The notes under the pieces are model-generated. The model made no database searches and was not told the origin of the DNA. It saw only the letters and a list, made by a program, of their open reading frames with translations. This document shows positions 19,343 to 28,172 of a DNA stretch of 64,000 nt, in pieces. A program made the position numbers and the translations under genes. The stretch comes from Pauljensenia sp018375675. Its GTDB lineage: Bacteria; Actinomycetota; Actinomycetes; Actinomycetales; Actinomycetaceae. Position 1 is the stretch's first letter, and each line of letters begins with the position of its first letter. The stretch spans positions 62,001 to 126,000 of the forward strand of contig JAPWAE010000002.1 of NCBI GenBank assembly GCA_041432705.1, written 5' to 3'.

Positions 19343-21181
19343 TCAGGCCTGCTTCGCGGCGGCGATGCGCTCGCGGAACTTGGCCAGCTGCTCGGTGATG
19401 GCAGCGGGGAGCTTGTCGCCGAACTGCGAGAAGTACTCCTCGGTGTCGTCCATCTCGGCGGCCCAAGCGTCGGGGTCGATCGCGAAGAGCTTCGCCCAGA
19501 TGGCCTCGTCGATGTCCAGGCCCTCAAGGTTGAAGTCCTCGAACTTCGGGTAGCGGCCGGTCACACCGTCGATGGCCTCGACCTCGCCGGCGGCGCGGCG
19601 AACGATCCAGTCCAGGACGCGGGAGTTGTCGCCGTAGCCGGGCCACATGAAGTTGCCCTCTTCGTCCTTGCGGAACCAGTTGACCTGGTAAACCTTCGGG
19701 AACTTCTCGCCCAGCTTGTCCTGCATCTCCAGCCAGTGGCCCCAGTAGTCGGCCATGTTGTAGCCGCAGAAGGGCAGCATGGCGAAGGGGTCGTGGCGCA
19801 GCGAGCCGGCCTTGACGTCGGTCGCAGCAGCGGTGACCTCGGAGGCCACGGAGGCGCCGATGAACACGCCGTGGGCGGGCTCGTACTGCTCGGCAACCAG
19901 CGGGACGTTGGTGGCGCGGCGGCCACCGAAGAGGATGGCGTCAACAGCGACACCCTCGGGGGCTTCCCAGTCGGGGCAGATGATGGGGCACTGCGCGGCG
20001 GGGACGGTGAAGCGGCTGTTCGGGTGAGCAGCCTTCTCGCCGGACTCGGGGGTCCAGTCGTTGCCGTGCCAGTCGATCAGGTGCGCCGGAACGTCGCCGT
20101 CGATGCCTTCCCACCACACGTCGCCGTCGTCGGTCAGGGCGACGTTCGTGAAGATGGAGTTGGCCTTGGCGGTCTCCATGGCCATGGGGTTGGTCTTGTA
20201 GGAGGTGCCGGGGGCAACGCCGAAGAAGCCAGCCTCGGGGTTGATGGCGCGCAGGCGGCCATCCTCACCGGGACGCATCCACGCGATGTCGTCGCCGACG
20301 GTCTCGACCTTGTAGCCGGGGATCGTGGGCTGGAGCATGGCGAGGTTGGTCTTGCCACAGGCGCTCGGGAAGGCGGCGGTGACGTGGAACTGCTGGCCGG
20401 TGGACTCGCGGGTCAGGCGCAGGACGAGCATGTGCTCGGCCATCCAGCCGTCACGCTTTGCCATGGTCGAGGCGATACGCAGGGCGAAGCACTTCTTGCC
20501 GAGCAGGGCGTTGCCGCCGTAGCCCGAACCGAAGGACCAGATCTCGTTGGTCTCGGGGAAGTGGGTGATGTACTTCTCGTCGTTGCAGGGCCAGTTCGAG
20601 TCTTCCTGACCGGGCTCCAGGGGAGCGCCGACGGAGTGAACGGCGGGAACCCACACGCGACCCTCGTTGATGAGGTCCATGGCAGCAGCACCCATGCGGG
20701 TCATGATGCGCATGTTGACGACAACGTAGGGGGAGTCGGTGATCTCAATACCGAGCTGGGAGATGGGGCCGCCCAGGGGACCCATGGAGAAGGGCACCAC
20801 GTACATGGTGCGGCCCTTCATGGCACCCGTGAACTTCTCGTGCAGGGTGGCCTTCATTTCCTTGGGGTCGGCCCAGTGGTTCGTCGGGCCGGCGTCCTCT
20901 TCCTTCTCACAGCAGATGAAGGTACGGGACTCAACACGCGCAACGTCGGACGGCTTGGAGCGAGCCAGGAACGAGTTGGGGCGCTTCTCCTCGTTGAGCT
21001 TGGTGAACATGCCGCTCTCGACCATCTGAGAGGTCAGGCGATCCCACTCCTCCTGGGAGCCGTCGGAGAACTCGATGGCGTCAGGCGTGGTCAGCTCAGC
21101 AATTTCAGCAACCCACTTGATGACATCTTCGGGAGCGTTCGCCGGAGCGGCTGCACGCACGTCCTGTTCGGTCACGGACAT
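19343..21181 (-). CDS. pckG: Phosphoenolpyruvate carboxykinase (GTP)
   Basis: This 612-residue enzyme converts oxaloacetate and GTP to PEP, GDP and CO2, linking the TCA intermediates to gluconeogenesis, or running in reverse for CO2 fixation under fermentative conditions. The GTP-type P-loop AAFPSACGKTNLAML with its reactive Cys is present near residue 275, along with SFGSGYGGNALLGKKCFALRI and the Mn-binding DDIAW strand. NWFRKDEEGNFMWPGYGDNSRVLDW marks the C-terminal nucleotide site. AGGAGG lies about four bases before the ATG at 21181, so the longer frame from 21244 is not used. It is a single-gene unit closed by a strong terminator. Confidence 0.97.
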   Translation of the reverse strand: MSVTEQDVRAAAPANAPEDVIKWVAEIAELTTPDAIEFSDGSQEEWDRLTSQMVESGMFTKLNEEKRPNSFLARSKPSDVARVESRTFICCEKEEDAGPTNHWADPKEMKATLHEKFTGAMKGRTMYVVPFSMGPLGGPISQLGIEITDSPYVVVNMRIMTRMGAAAMDLINEGRVWVPAVHSVGAPLEPGQEDSNWPCNDEKYITHFPETNEIWSFGSGYGGNALLGKKCFALRIASTMAKRDGWMAEHMLVLRLTRESTGQQFHVTAAFPSACGKTNLAMLQPTIPGYKVETVGDDIAWMRPGEDGRLRAINPEAGFFGVAPGTSYKTNPMAMETAKANSIFTNVALTDDGDVWWEGIDGDVPAHLIDWHGNDWTPESGEKAAHPNSRFTVPAAQCPIICPDWEAPEGVAVDAILFGGRRATNVPLVAEQYEPAHGVFIGASVASEVTAAATDVKAGSLRHDPFAMLPFCGYNMADYWGHWLEMQDKLGEKFPKVYQVNWFRKDEEGNFMWPGYGDNSRVLDWIVRRAAGEVEAIDGVTGRYPKFEDFNLEGLDIDEAIWAKLFAIDPDAWAAEMDDTEEYFSQFGDKLPAAITEQLAKFRERIAAAKQA

Positions 21182-21552
21182 TTTGCCTCCTGAGGCATTT
21201 CGGATTGTCGAGGCCGCAGTTGCGTCCTCGATTGACAGAATCAATCATGCCGGTCCACACACCCGCGCTTGCGGGAGCTTGGTCCCAGTCACACTTTTAT
21301 CGTAGTCGAACGAGTCACACCCCGCCCGGCCGATAGGGACCTTTAACCCATCTACAAGGCCCACTCTCGGCGCCCTACCCCGCCCCGACCTCGTGAATGC
21401 GACGGAAGTCGTTCATTCACCCATCACCGTGAGATAGAACACCGAATATGGGGTCACAATTCCATCTCTGAACTTGAAGTCTCGCTACCCAATGACCGAC
21501 GATTACAGGTAGCACAACAGTGCCGTTCACCATTGGAAGGACCGAATACACC
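21182..21552. other. Divergent intergenic region, pckG / DUF47-pit
   Basis: These 371 bases separate two divergent starts and should hold both promoters. Base composition drops in the centre. I see no gene, repeat or well-formed terminator in it. An in-frame GTG at 21520 could extend the DUF47 gene by 11 residues but lacks a binding site. Confidence 0.6.
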
Positions 21553-22185
21553 ATGGGACTCCGTTCTAAGACCCAAGGCCCTGACTTTTTTGAAGATCTG
21601 ACCTCTCAGGCCCGCCAGCTCGTGCAGGCCGTCGAGTTCCTCTCGCACATCTACGCCGCCTCCCCCGAAGAGCGCATCGCCCTGCGCGATCAGCTCCACG
21701 AGGTTGAGCACCGCGGCGACGAGCTGAACCATGCGATCGTTCAGCGCATCAACTCCTCGTTCATCACGCCTTTCGACCGCGAGGATCTGCAGTCGCTGGC
21801 GTCGCACCTGGACGACTGCCTCGACTTCATCGACGAGGCCGGCGATCTCCTGGTCGTCTACGGCATCGCCGACATCCCCACTTCCCTGGTCTCCCTGCTC
21901 AACGAGCAGATCGCGGTCATCGAGCACTGCGCGGCGCTGACCGCCGAGAACATGCCCAAACTCAAGTCGCCTGTGGACATGCGCGACTACTGGATCGAGG
22001 TCAACCGCCTCGAGAACGAGGGCGACCTGGCCTACCGCCGCACCCTGACGGCCCTGTTCGACTCGGGCCTCGACCCGGTTACGATCATCAAGCTCAAGGA
22101 CATCGTCCAGGGCCTCGAGTCCTGCGCCGACGCATTCGAGGAGCTGGCTAACGTCATCGAGTCCCTCGCACTGAAGGAATCCTGA
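21553..22185 (+). CDS. DUF47 / PhoU-like phosphate transport accessory protein
   Basis: This 210-residue helical protein starts MGLRSKTQGPDFFEDLTSQA and matches the DUF47 family. These PhoU-like proteins are encoded beside Pit transporters and modulate them. Metal-binding acidic motifs typical of PhoU relatives are visible: VEHRGDELNHAI near residue 57 and RLENEGDLAYRR near residue 155. GGAAGG lies 11 bases before the ATG. The pit gene starts three bases after its stop codon, so the two are clearly an operon. Confidence 0.9.
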   Translation: MGLRSKTQGPDFFEDLTSQARQLVQAVEFLSHIYAASPEERIALRDQLHEVEHRGDELNHAIVQRINSSFITPFDREDLQSLASHLDDCLDFIDEAGDLLVVYGIADIPTSLVSLLNEQIAVIEHCAALTAENMPKLKSPVDMRDYWIEVNRLENEGDLAYRRTLTALFDSGLDPVTIIKLKDIVQGLESCADAFEELANVIESLALKES

Positions 22186-22188
22186 GCC

Positions 22189-23253
22189 GTGGATCTGAAT
22201 CTGATCCTCGTCTGCGTCGTCATCGCCGTCGCGCTGTTCTTCAGCTACACAAACGGCTTCCACGACGCGGCGAACGCGATCGCGACCTCCGTGTCGACGC
22301 GCGCGTGGACTCCTCGCGCGGCGCTCCTCATGGCCGCGACAATGAACGTCATCGGCGCCATGATGGGCACGGCCGTCGCCAAGACGGTCGGTAAGGGCAT
22401 CATTTCGATCAGCGACTACGCCGAGTCTCCCCTGCCGGAGATGCAGCAAAAAGGCCTGGTCATCATCCTGGCGGCCCTGCTGGGCGCCTGCATCTGGAAC
22501 CTGATCACCTGGTGGTTCGGACTCCCCTCGTCCTCCTCGCACGCCCTGATCGGCGGCATGGTGGGCGCAGGCCTCATGAGCGGCACGGTCGTGTACTGGT
22601 GGGGCATCATGAGCCACGTCGTCATCCCGATGTTCGCCTCTCCCATCATCGGCTTCGTCGTCGGCTACATCGCCATGAAGCTCGTACTGTGGGCGCTGCG
22701 CAACGCGCAGTATCACCGCACGATGCGCCGCTTCCGCGCCGCGCAGCGCTTCTCCTCGGCAGCCATGGCCCTGGGCCACGGCATCCAGGACGCGCAGAAG
22801 ACGATGGGCATCATCGTCATGGCGCTGCTGGCCGGCGGCTACGGCGAGCACCACAACATCCTCGATCCCATCACGGGCGAGATGAACGTGCCGCTGTGGG
22901 TGAAGATCTCGGGCGCTCTGGCGATCTCGCTGGGCACGATGGCCGGCGGCGGACGCATCATGCGCACGATCGGCCGCAAGATCATCGACCTGGATCCGGC
23001 TCGCGGCTTCACGGCCGAGGCGGTGTCCTCCTCGATCCTGTACCTGTGCTCCTACGTCATTCACGCCCCCATCTCGACGACGCAGGTCGTGTCGACGGCG
23101 ATCATGGGCGTGGGTTGCACGAAGCGTTTCTCGGCGGTTCGCTGGGGCGTCGCGGGCAACATCGTCATCGCGTGGTTCCTCACCCTGCCGGCCGCCGCGC
23201 TGGTGTCGGGCATCGTGTACCTCGTCGTGGCACTGCCTCTGGGAGTTCACTGA
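22189..23253 (+). CDS. pit: Inorganic phosphate transporter, Pit family
   Basis: This 354-residue polytopic membrane protein carries the two PiT signatures: the N-terminal YTNGFHDAANAIATSVST near residue 22 and the later GHGIQDAQKTMGIIVMALLA near residue 200. About ten hydrophobic helices are visible. Pit proteins import metal-phosphate complexes using the proton gradient. The start codon is GTG, three bases after the DUF47 stop, and the stop overlaps the next gene's ATG (TGATG). Confidence 0.95.
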   Translation: MDLNLILVCVVIAVALFFSYTNGFHDAANAIATSVSTRAWTPRAALLMAATMNVIGAMMGTAVAKTVGKGIISISDYAESPLPEMQQKGLVIILAALLGACIWNLITWWFGLPSSSSHALIGGMVGAGLMSGTVVYWWGIMSHVVIPMFASPIIGFVVGYIAMKLVLWALRNAQYHRTMRRFRAAQRFSSAAMALGHGIQDAQKTMGIIVMALLAGGYGEHHNILDPITGEMNVPLWVKISGALAISLGTMAGGGRIMRTIGRKIIDLDPARGFTAEAVSSSILYLCSYVIHAPISTTQVVSTAIMGVGCTKRFSAVRWGVAGNIVIAWFLTLPAAALVSGIVYLVVALPLGVH

Positions 23254-23690
23254 TGCGTGGTCGCTTCGTCGTGACGGCTGCGGTTGTTGCTCTTGCCGCC
23301 GCCCCGCTCGCGGCATGCTCGGATTCGTCCGTCATGCACATGCGGGTCGGGCAGTGCATCCTCCTGCCGGAGGATAAGAGCGCGACCACGGCGACAACGA
23401 TCGATAAGACCAGCTGCACGCGCGAGCATGACGCTGAGGTCTTTGCCTTGGCGTCCGCGCCGGACGGGGATTTCCCGGGCGCCGAGGCGCTCAACCGGCA
23501 GGCCGAAACCGAGTGCATTTCCGCGTTCGACGCGTACGTGGGGTCGGATTATCTGACCTCGTCGCTCGACGCGACGTGGATGATCCCGACGAAGGATTCG
23601 TGGGCGCAAAACGATCGATCGATCGTGTGCCTGGCACGTCCGTTGGATCATTCGAAGCTCACCTCGTCGGTGAAGGAGTCGGGCCTGTAG
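23253..23690 (+). CDS. Small lipoprotein with septum-formation-like domain
   Basis: This 145-residue protein begins with a signal peptide, RGRFVVTAAVVALAAAPLAAC, with the lipobox Cys at about residue 22. The secreted part has four Cys: VGQCILLP, DKTSCTREHDAEVFA, ETECISAFD and SIVCLARPL. The order GxC...CxxxHdaEV is like the septum-formation-domain lipoproteins of actinobacteria. Its ATG overlaps the pit stop codon, so it is co-translated with the phosphate transporter; a functional link is possible but not shown. Confidence 0.78.
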   Translation: MRGRFVVTAAVVALAAAPLAACSDSSVMHMRVGQCILLPEDKSATTATTIDKTSCTREHDAEVFALASAPDGDFPGAEALNRQAETECISAFDAYVGSDYLTSSLDATWMIPTKDSWAQNDRSIVCLARPLDHSKLTSSVKESGL

Positions 23691-23713
23691 GGTCCGTCAA
23701 TCCTCCGAACGTC

Positions 23714-23752
23714 ATCGGGTGGTGCGTGGCCGCTGGGCACGCACCACCCGAT
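23714..23752 (+). terminator. Terminator-like hairpin after the pit operon
   Basis: An arm ATCGGGTGGTGCGTG pairs perfectly with CACGCACCACCCGAT (15 bp, nine-base loop). It starts 24 bases after the stop codon. The following bases ACTTTCACGTTCT are only weakly T-rich. It could also insulate the minus-strand Nudix gene that ends at 23873. Confidence 0.65.
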
Positions 23753-23872
23753 ACTTTCACGTTCTATCTACTGCGAGCCTAACCGATGCGGATCACGCTT
23801 TGTCGAAGGCTGTTCTTCCACACGACTGCCTCGCAGATGGAGTTGGGGCGGCTCGGCTTGTGCCGGGCCGCC

Positions 23873-25132
23873 TCAGTGCTTCTTGGAGGCTTTGCGCGCG
23901 TGGGCGGCGGGGTCCTTCGTGGTGACGCCATACGTTTCGAGGGCGGCGACCGTGGGGGCGTCACCGGCGTGTTCGACGTGCGCAACGAGGACCTGGCCAC
24001 CGTTCAGACGCGGGGCCTCTCCGCCGGCGACGGGAGCCGACGCGTAGGCGCGGATTTCCTCGATGATGGCGTCGCGAGCCGTTCCCGCGACAGACAGGAC
24101 CGTGGGTGCGGCGTGCTCGCGCAGGCGTTCAGCCGCGAAGGCGCGGACGCGTCCGAGGCGCGCCTCAGCGTCGACCTGCGCATCCGAGCCGGAGGCAGCC
24201 AGGTCGAGGGAATCGACGAGGGTCACCGAGCCCCCACCCATCGACGCCCACGGGGTGAGGCTCTGACGCGCGCGGGCGGCCGGCGACGCAAACGCGCGGG
24301 CCACACCAAAGCTCGAGAGCAGGTCGATGAGGTCGAAAGCCTGGCGCACGCCGAAGCGGCTGAGCGGCGGGTCGACAGGTTCCGGCGCGGTCTGGGTCTT
24401 CTTCGCCGAGGCCTGCTCCACCTGGGCGGCCCTCCTGGCCGCGGCAGACGCCACCATCGCGGGGGTGGGCGCGGGGCGAGGCTTGGCCGGAGCCGCCGCC
24501 TCGGCAGGTGCCGCGGAGCCGCCGGAAGAAGCGGAAGGAGAGGCGGACGCGTGGGCGTCCCCGGCCTCGTCGACGCGCGGGCTGAGGCCCTGTCCGGGGC
24601 GCAGGACGAGGAGCGTGGTTGTCACGAGTCGGCCTTCGCGGGCACGGGCGACGATGTCGGCGAGGAGGCGGCGGTCGCCTCGGCGCGTAAGCATGTCGGC
24701 GGCGCGCTCGGGCGAGGTCCACGCGGTCTGGTCGATTTCGGTGCGCGGGGCACGCGCGACGGGGGCGCGCAGGCGCTCGGAGGCGTGGCCCGCGGGGACG
24801 GGGGTGCCCACCCAGTAGTGGACTTCCTTGGTCTGTCCGCCGCCCAGGCGGTAGCGCTGGGTCGTCAGGGGCGCGCCGAGCGTGATGATCTGGCCGGTTT
24901 CCTCCTCGACTTCGCGCACGGCGGCGGCGACGAGGGACTCGCCGTTTTCGGTCTTGCCCTTGGGCCAGGACCAGTCGTGGTAGCGCGGCCGATGGACCAT
25001 AAGAACTTCGATGTCCGCGGGGTCGATGGGCTCGCCGGGGACGGCGACGCGCGCGGGGTCAGTGAAGCGCCAGACGAGTGCGCCCGCAGAGCGAACGAGT
25101 CGCTGGGGGCGGGGGGCTGGCATCGGACGCAT
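23873..25132 (-). CDS. MutT1-like Nudix hydrolase with degenerate histidine-phosphatase domain
   Basis: This is a 419-residue two-domain protein. The N-terminal Nudix domain has the complete box GKTENGESLVAAAVREVEEE followed by TG, in a context (RYHDWSWPKGK) typical of MutT1 and diadenosine-polyphosphate hydrolases. The C-terminal part, from about residue 180, follows the histidine phosphatase fold of MutT1, with RFGVRQAFDLIDLLSSFG and AFASPAARARQSL. The catalytic RHG motif is replaced by LRPGQG, so phosphatase activity is doubtful. An Ala/Pro/Ser-rich insert of about 60 residues separates them. It probably sanitises or hydrolyses nucleotides in the cytoplasm. The ATG at 25132 has no ribosome binding site. 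Confidence 0.85.
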   Translation of the reverse strand: MRPMPAPRPQRLVRSAGALVWRFTDPARVAVPGEPIDPADIEVLMVHRPRYHDWSWPKGKTENGESLVAAAVREVEEETGQIITLGAPLTTQRYRLGGGQTKEVHYWVGTPVPAGHASERLRAPVARAPRTEIDQTAWTSPERAADMLTRRGDRRLLADIVARAREGRLVTTTLLVLRPGQGLSPRVDEAGDAHASASPSASSGGSAAPAEAAAPAKPRPAPTPAMVASAAARRAAQVEQASAKKTQTAPEPVDPPLSRFGVRQAFDLIDLLSSFGVARAFASPAARARQSLTPWASMGGGSVTLVDSLDLAASGSDAQVDAEARLGRVRAFAAERLREHAAPTVLSVAGTARDAIIEEIRAYASAPVAGGEAPRLNGGQVLVAHVEHAGDAPTVAALETYGVTTKDPAAHARKASKKH

Positions 25133-25139
25133 AGGGACA

Positions 25140-25145
25140 AGGGTA
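25140..25145 (-). promoter_or_regulatory. Leaderless -10 element (TACCCT) of the Nudix gene
   Basis: TACCCT is followed by seven bases and the ATG at 25132. No Shine-Dalgarno sequence is visible. Confidence 0.4.
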
Positions 25146-25257
25146 GTCGCCCGCGCGCGCCCATGCCCTGGTGGGCGCGCCACGTCACCCCTGTTCGGGC
25201 CATCCACGAGGCCGTCCAGGGTACGCGGGGATCAGCACCGACGCCGCGAACGAGGGG

Positions 25258-25887
25258 TCAGTCGAGGGTACCGACGGCAGCCTCGCGCGCGGCGACGTCG
25301 AGCTCGTCGGCGGTGACCAGCAGCGCGGAGTGACGCATGGTAACGCGGTGGGCAAGCGGGTCGGCGGGGTCTTCGATCCACAGGGCCCCGGCCTCGCCGG
25401 CGGCGAGTACGCGCATGGCACGCGAGGCCTCACTGAGCACGTATTCCAGGTCGTCGTCGGTCAGGTCGCCTCGCAGCAGCGAGTCGACCTCCTCCATGAT
25501 GAGGCTCAGGGAACGCAGCTCAACGGGGGCCTCGAGGCCCTGGATGATGGGCGCGCGCGAGCCCTCGGCGTAGCGCTCGGCCACGAGGAGAGGGTCGCGG
25601 TGGTACCACTCGTGCAGCAGGTAGACGCGCCAGAGTGCACCGGGGAGCGTGAACTCGGGGCTGCGCGACCACACGTGCGCGATCGTATCCACCCCGCTGG
25701 TGCGCACGGTCTCGCGCAGGCGCGCGACGTCCGCGTCAGTGAAGGTCTCGTCGCCCACGCCCATGAGGGCCCAGGCGGCGGTGTGTGCGACGGCCGCGGT
25801 GGCCGCGGGGTCTTCGTCGCCGATGATGGCGTCAGCCCTGGCAGCGTCGAGCATGGCGGGGCGTCGCGGCGTCTTCGATTGGGCCAT
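25258..25887 (-). CDS. Conserved hypothetical protein
   Basis: This 209-residue protein is soluble and acidic, with helical segments such as LRSLSLIMEEVDSLLRGDL and LPGALWRVYLLHEWYHRDPLLVAERYAEG. I do not recognise a catalytic motif. AGGAGGAAG shortly before the ATG supports the start. It is divergent from tRNA-Lys, whose first base lies 32 bases away, and precedes the Nudix gene in the same direction. Confidence 0.75.
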   Translation of the reverse strand: MAQSKTPRRPAMLDAARADAIIGDEDPAATAAVAHTAAWALMGVGDETFTDADVARLRETVRTSGVDTIAHVWSRSPEFTLPGALWRVYLLHEWYHRDPLLVAERYAEGSRAPIIQGLEAPVELRSLSLIMEEVDSLLRGDLTDDDLEYVLSEASRAMRVLAAGEAGALWIEDPADPLAHRVTMRHSALLVTADELDVAAREAAVGTLD

Positions 25888-25918
25888 GGGGACTTCTTCC
25901 TCCTACAATGGGGCTGCT

Positions 25919-25990
25919 GGGCCTATAGCTCAATGGTAGAGCAGCGGACTTTTAATCCGTAGGTTGGGGGTTCGAGTCCCCCTGGGCCTA
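25919..25990 (+). tRNA. tRNA-Lys (UUU)
   Basis: A full cloverleaf can be drawn: acceptor GGGCCTA with TGGGCCT (two G-U pairs), D arm GCTC-GAGC, anticodon loop CTTTTAA giving UUU, T arm GGGGG-TTCGAGT-CCCCC, and discriminator A. CCA is not encoded. It lies 70 bases before the ADP-ribosylglycohydrolase/PfkB gene array. Confidence 0.97.
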
Positions 25991-26060
25991 CCGGTCGCCT
26001 CGGAACGTTCCGGGGCGTTCACGCTATCTGCGGGCGCGCGCCCGCGTTCGGAGGTGCAGC

Positions 26061-28169
26061 ATGGATCCTCGTCTTTCTCACGCGCATGGCGCCCTGGCGG
26101 GCCTCGCGCTCGGCGACGCGCTGGGCATGCCGACGCAGGCAATGTCCCCGGAGCAGATCCGCGCCGTGTACGGGACGATCACCGGCCTCGTGGACGGGGA
26201 TGCCTCGCAGCCCTACGCGCCGGGGATGCCGGCCGGGTCGACGACAGATGACACGTATCAGGCGCTTACGCTCGCGTCTTTCCTGGGACGAGGCGAAGGA
26301 TCCTCTGCGGGCGGCGTGACCTTGGAGCTGGGCGGCTTCGCGCGTGAGCTGCTGAACTGGGAGGAATGGATGAAGGCCCAGGGGTCGCTTGACTTGCTGG
26401 GCCCGTCATCGAAGGCGGCTCTGGAGCGCGTGCGGCTGGGCGAGGACCCCCTGCGCGTACGAGGCATGGGCACGACGAACGGCGCGGCAATGCGAGTGAC
26501 GCCGGTGGGCATCGCGGTGTCGACGGACGATCCGGAAGTGTTCGCGGATTCCGTATGGTCTACCTGCCAGCTCACCCACGCGACGCACCAGGGCTTCCAG
26601 TCGGCCGCCCTCGTAGCGGCGGCCGTGTCGTTTGGGATCGACTGGGACACTCCATCTCCTTCGGACATGACGGCCCTGCTATGGAAGGCGCTCACCTACG
26701 TCGATTCCCTCCCCGAGCGTGGCGCGTGGACCCCCGACCCGGACGTCGTGGCGGCGACGCGCAGGGCGATGCAGCTGGTCGCCAACCCCGTATCTTCCTC
26801 CCTGGAGCACCTGATCGAGCAGGTGGGCACATCCGTCGCCTCGGCGCACGCGATCCCCATGGCTTTTGCCCTGCTCGCGCGCGACCCCTCGCCCCGCACC
26901 CTCCTGGACGCCGCCAACATCGGCGGCGATACGGACACGATCGGCGCGATCGCGGGCGCAATCCTGGGCGGTTTGCTCGGAGTCGAGGCCTTCGACGCCG
27001 CCATGCTCGCCCAGGTAGAGAGCGTGTCCGGACTTCACTTGACCGAGGCCGCCACAGCGATGCTTTCGCTGCGTGGACCCAGCGCCGCTTCCGAAGACAC
27101 GCAGGCAGACTCCGAGCCCGCGACTTCGACCACCGTGGATGAGCCAACCAACGCCCGAGCCACCGAGGAGACCACGGCCTCGTCCCCGACGGCCGCGCCC
27201 TCGGACGGCCGCGTCGTCCTCATGGGGCAGATCCTCGTGGACCGCGTACTCACGATGACGACTGAGTTCTACAGCACCCACACCAAGTGGGTGAACGACA
27301 AGGGCCCCCATGTGGGTGGCGGTTTGAACGCGCTCGTGGCGGCACGCCGCATGGGGGCCGAGGCCATCTCCCTCAGCCCGATCGGTGAGGGCCCCAACGC
27401 CTCGCTCATCGAGCAGGCTCTCGCGCGCGAAGGAATCGCCGACGCTGGTCCCCGAGTGGCGGGGGTGGACAACGGCTTCTGCGTTGCACTGATCGATAGC
27501 CGAGCCGAACGGACCTTCATCTCCACGAGAGGGGCCGAGACGATGGCCCCCGAGAACGCGTGGGCCGACGTCGTACGCACGATGAAGCCGGGCGATGTGC
27601 TCTTCATCGACGGATCTCTCATGGAGCATCCGTCCAACAAGGTGGCGGCCGACAACGCGCTGCGTGTCCTCCCCGAGGGAGTGCGCGTGGTCCTGGACGT
27701 CTCCCCCGTCGTCGGGATTCCTGATGGTTTGCCTTCGAACACCATCATTTCCATGAATTACGATGAGTCGCAGGACCTGTGGAAGAGGATTCCCGACGAG
27801 GAACGAAAGTTCCCCTCCTGGTTACCAGCAGATAAGGCAGCGACAGCCCTGGCCGCCCGGCTCGAGCATCACGTTCTCGTCCGCAAGGATGAGAGTGGCG
27901 CGTACTTCGCGCCGAGTAATACCTCAGACAGCCTTTCCACTGTCCATGTCCCAACCCCGAGAATCCGGGCCGTCGATAGCAACGGCGCTGGCGACGCCCA
28001 CTCCGGCATCCTGGCTGCTTCCCTGGCGCAGGGTATTCCACTCGATCGGGCGCTTGTACTAGCCAACTGCGCGGGCGCGCTAGCGTCGACGGTCATTGGC
28101 CCGGCCTCGTGCCCGACGCGCGACCAGATAGAAGCCGCCGCCAACGTGCTGGCCCAGCAGGAGGACTGA
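26061..28169 (+). CDS. ADP-ribosylglycohydrolase / PfkB-kinase fusion (intact copy)
   Basis: This 702-residue protein has two domains. Residues 1-330 are an ADP-ribosylglycohydrolase: LAGLALGDALGMPTQ at the start, TTDDT near 62 and IGGDTDTIGAIAG near 288 supply the Asp/Thr ligands of the two-magnesium centre. A Thr/Glu/Ala-rich linker follows. From about 381 there is a PfkB sugar/nucleoside kinase: HVGGGLNALVAARRMGAEA is the substrate-binding part, and DSNGAGDAHSG near 639 has the catalytic Asp and anion hole. One protein could thus release a ribosyl sugar and phosphorylate it; this is inference. GGAGG precedes the ATG. It heads a five-gene co-directional array and is the only copy with both sites intact. 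Confidence 0.85.
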   Translation: MDPRLSHAHGALAGLALGDALGMPTQAMSPEQIRAVYGTITGLVDGDASQPYAPGMPAGSTTDDTYQALTLASFLGRGEGSSAGGVTLELGGFARELLNWEEWMKAQGSLDLLGPSSKAALERVRLGEDPLRVRGMGTTNGAAMRVTPVGIAVSTDDPEVFADSVWSTCQLTHATHQGFQSAALVAAAVSFGIDWDTPSPSDMTALLWKALTYVDSLPERGAWTPDPDVVAATRRAMQLVANPVSSSLEHLIEQVGTSVASAHAIPMAFALLARDPSPRTLLDAANIGGDTDTIGAIAGAILGGLLGVEAFDAAMLAQVESVSGLHLTEAATAMLSLRGPSAASEDTQADSEPATSTTVDEPTNARATEETTASSPTAAPSDGRVVLMGQILVDRVLTMTTEFYSTHTKWVNDKGPHVGGGLNALVAARRMGAEAISLSPIGEGPNASLIEQALAREGIADAGPRVAGVDNGFCVALIDSRAERTFISTRGAETMAPENAWADVVRTMKPGDVLFIDGSLMEHPSNKVAADNALRVLPEGVRVVLDVSPVVGIPDGLPSNTIISMNYDESQDLWKRIPDEERKFPSWLPADKAATALAARLEHHVLVRKDESGAYFAPSNTSDSLSTVHVPTPRIRAVDSNGAGDAHSGILAASLAQGIPLDRALVLANCAGALASTVIGPASCPTRDQIEAAANVLAQQED

Positions 28170-28172
28170 GCA

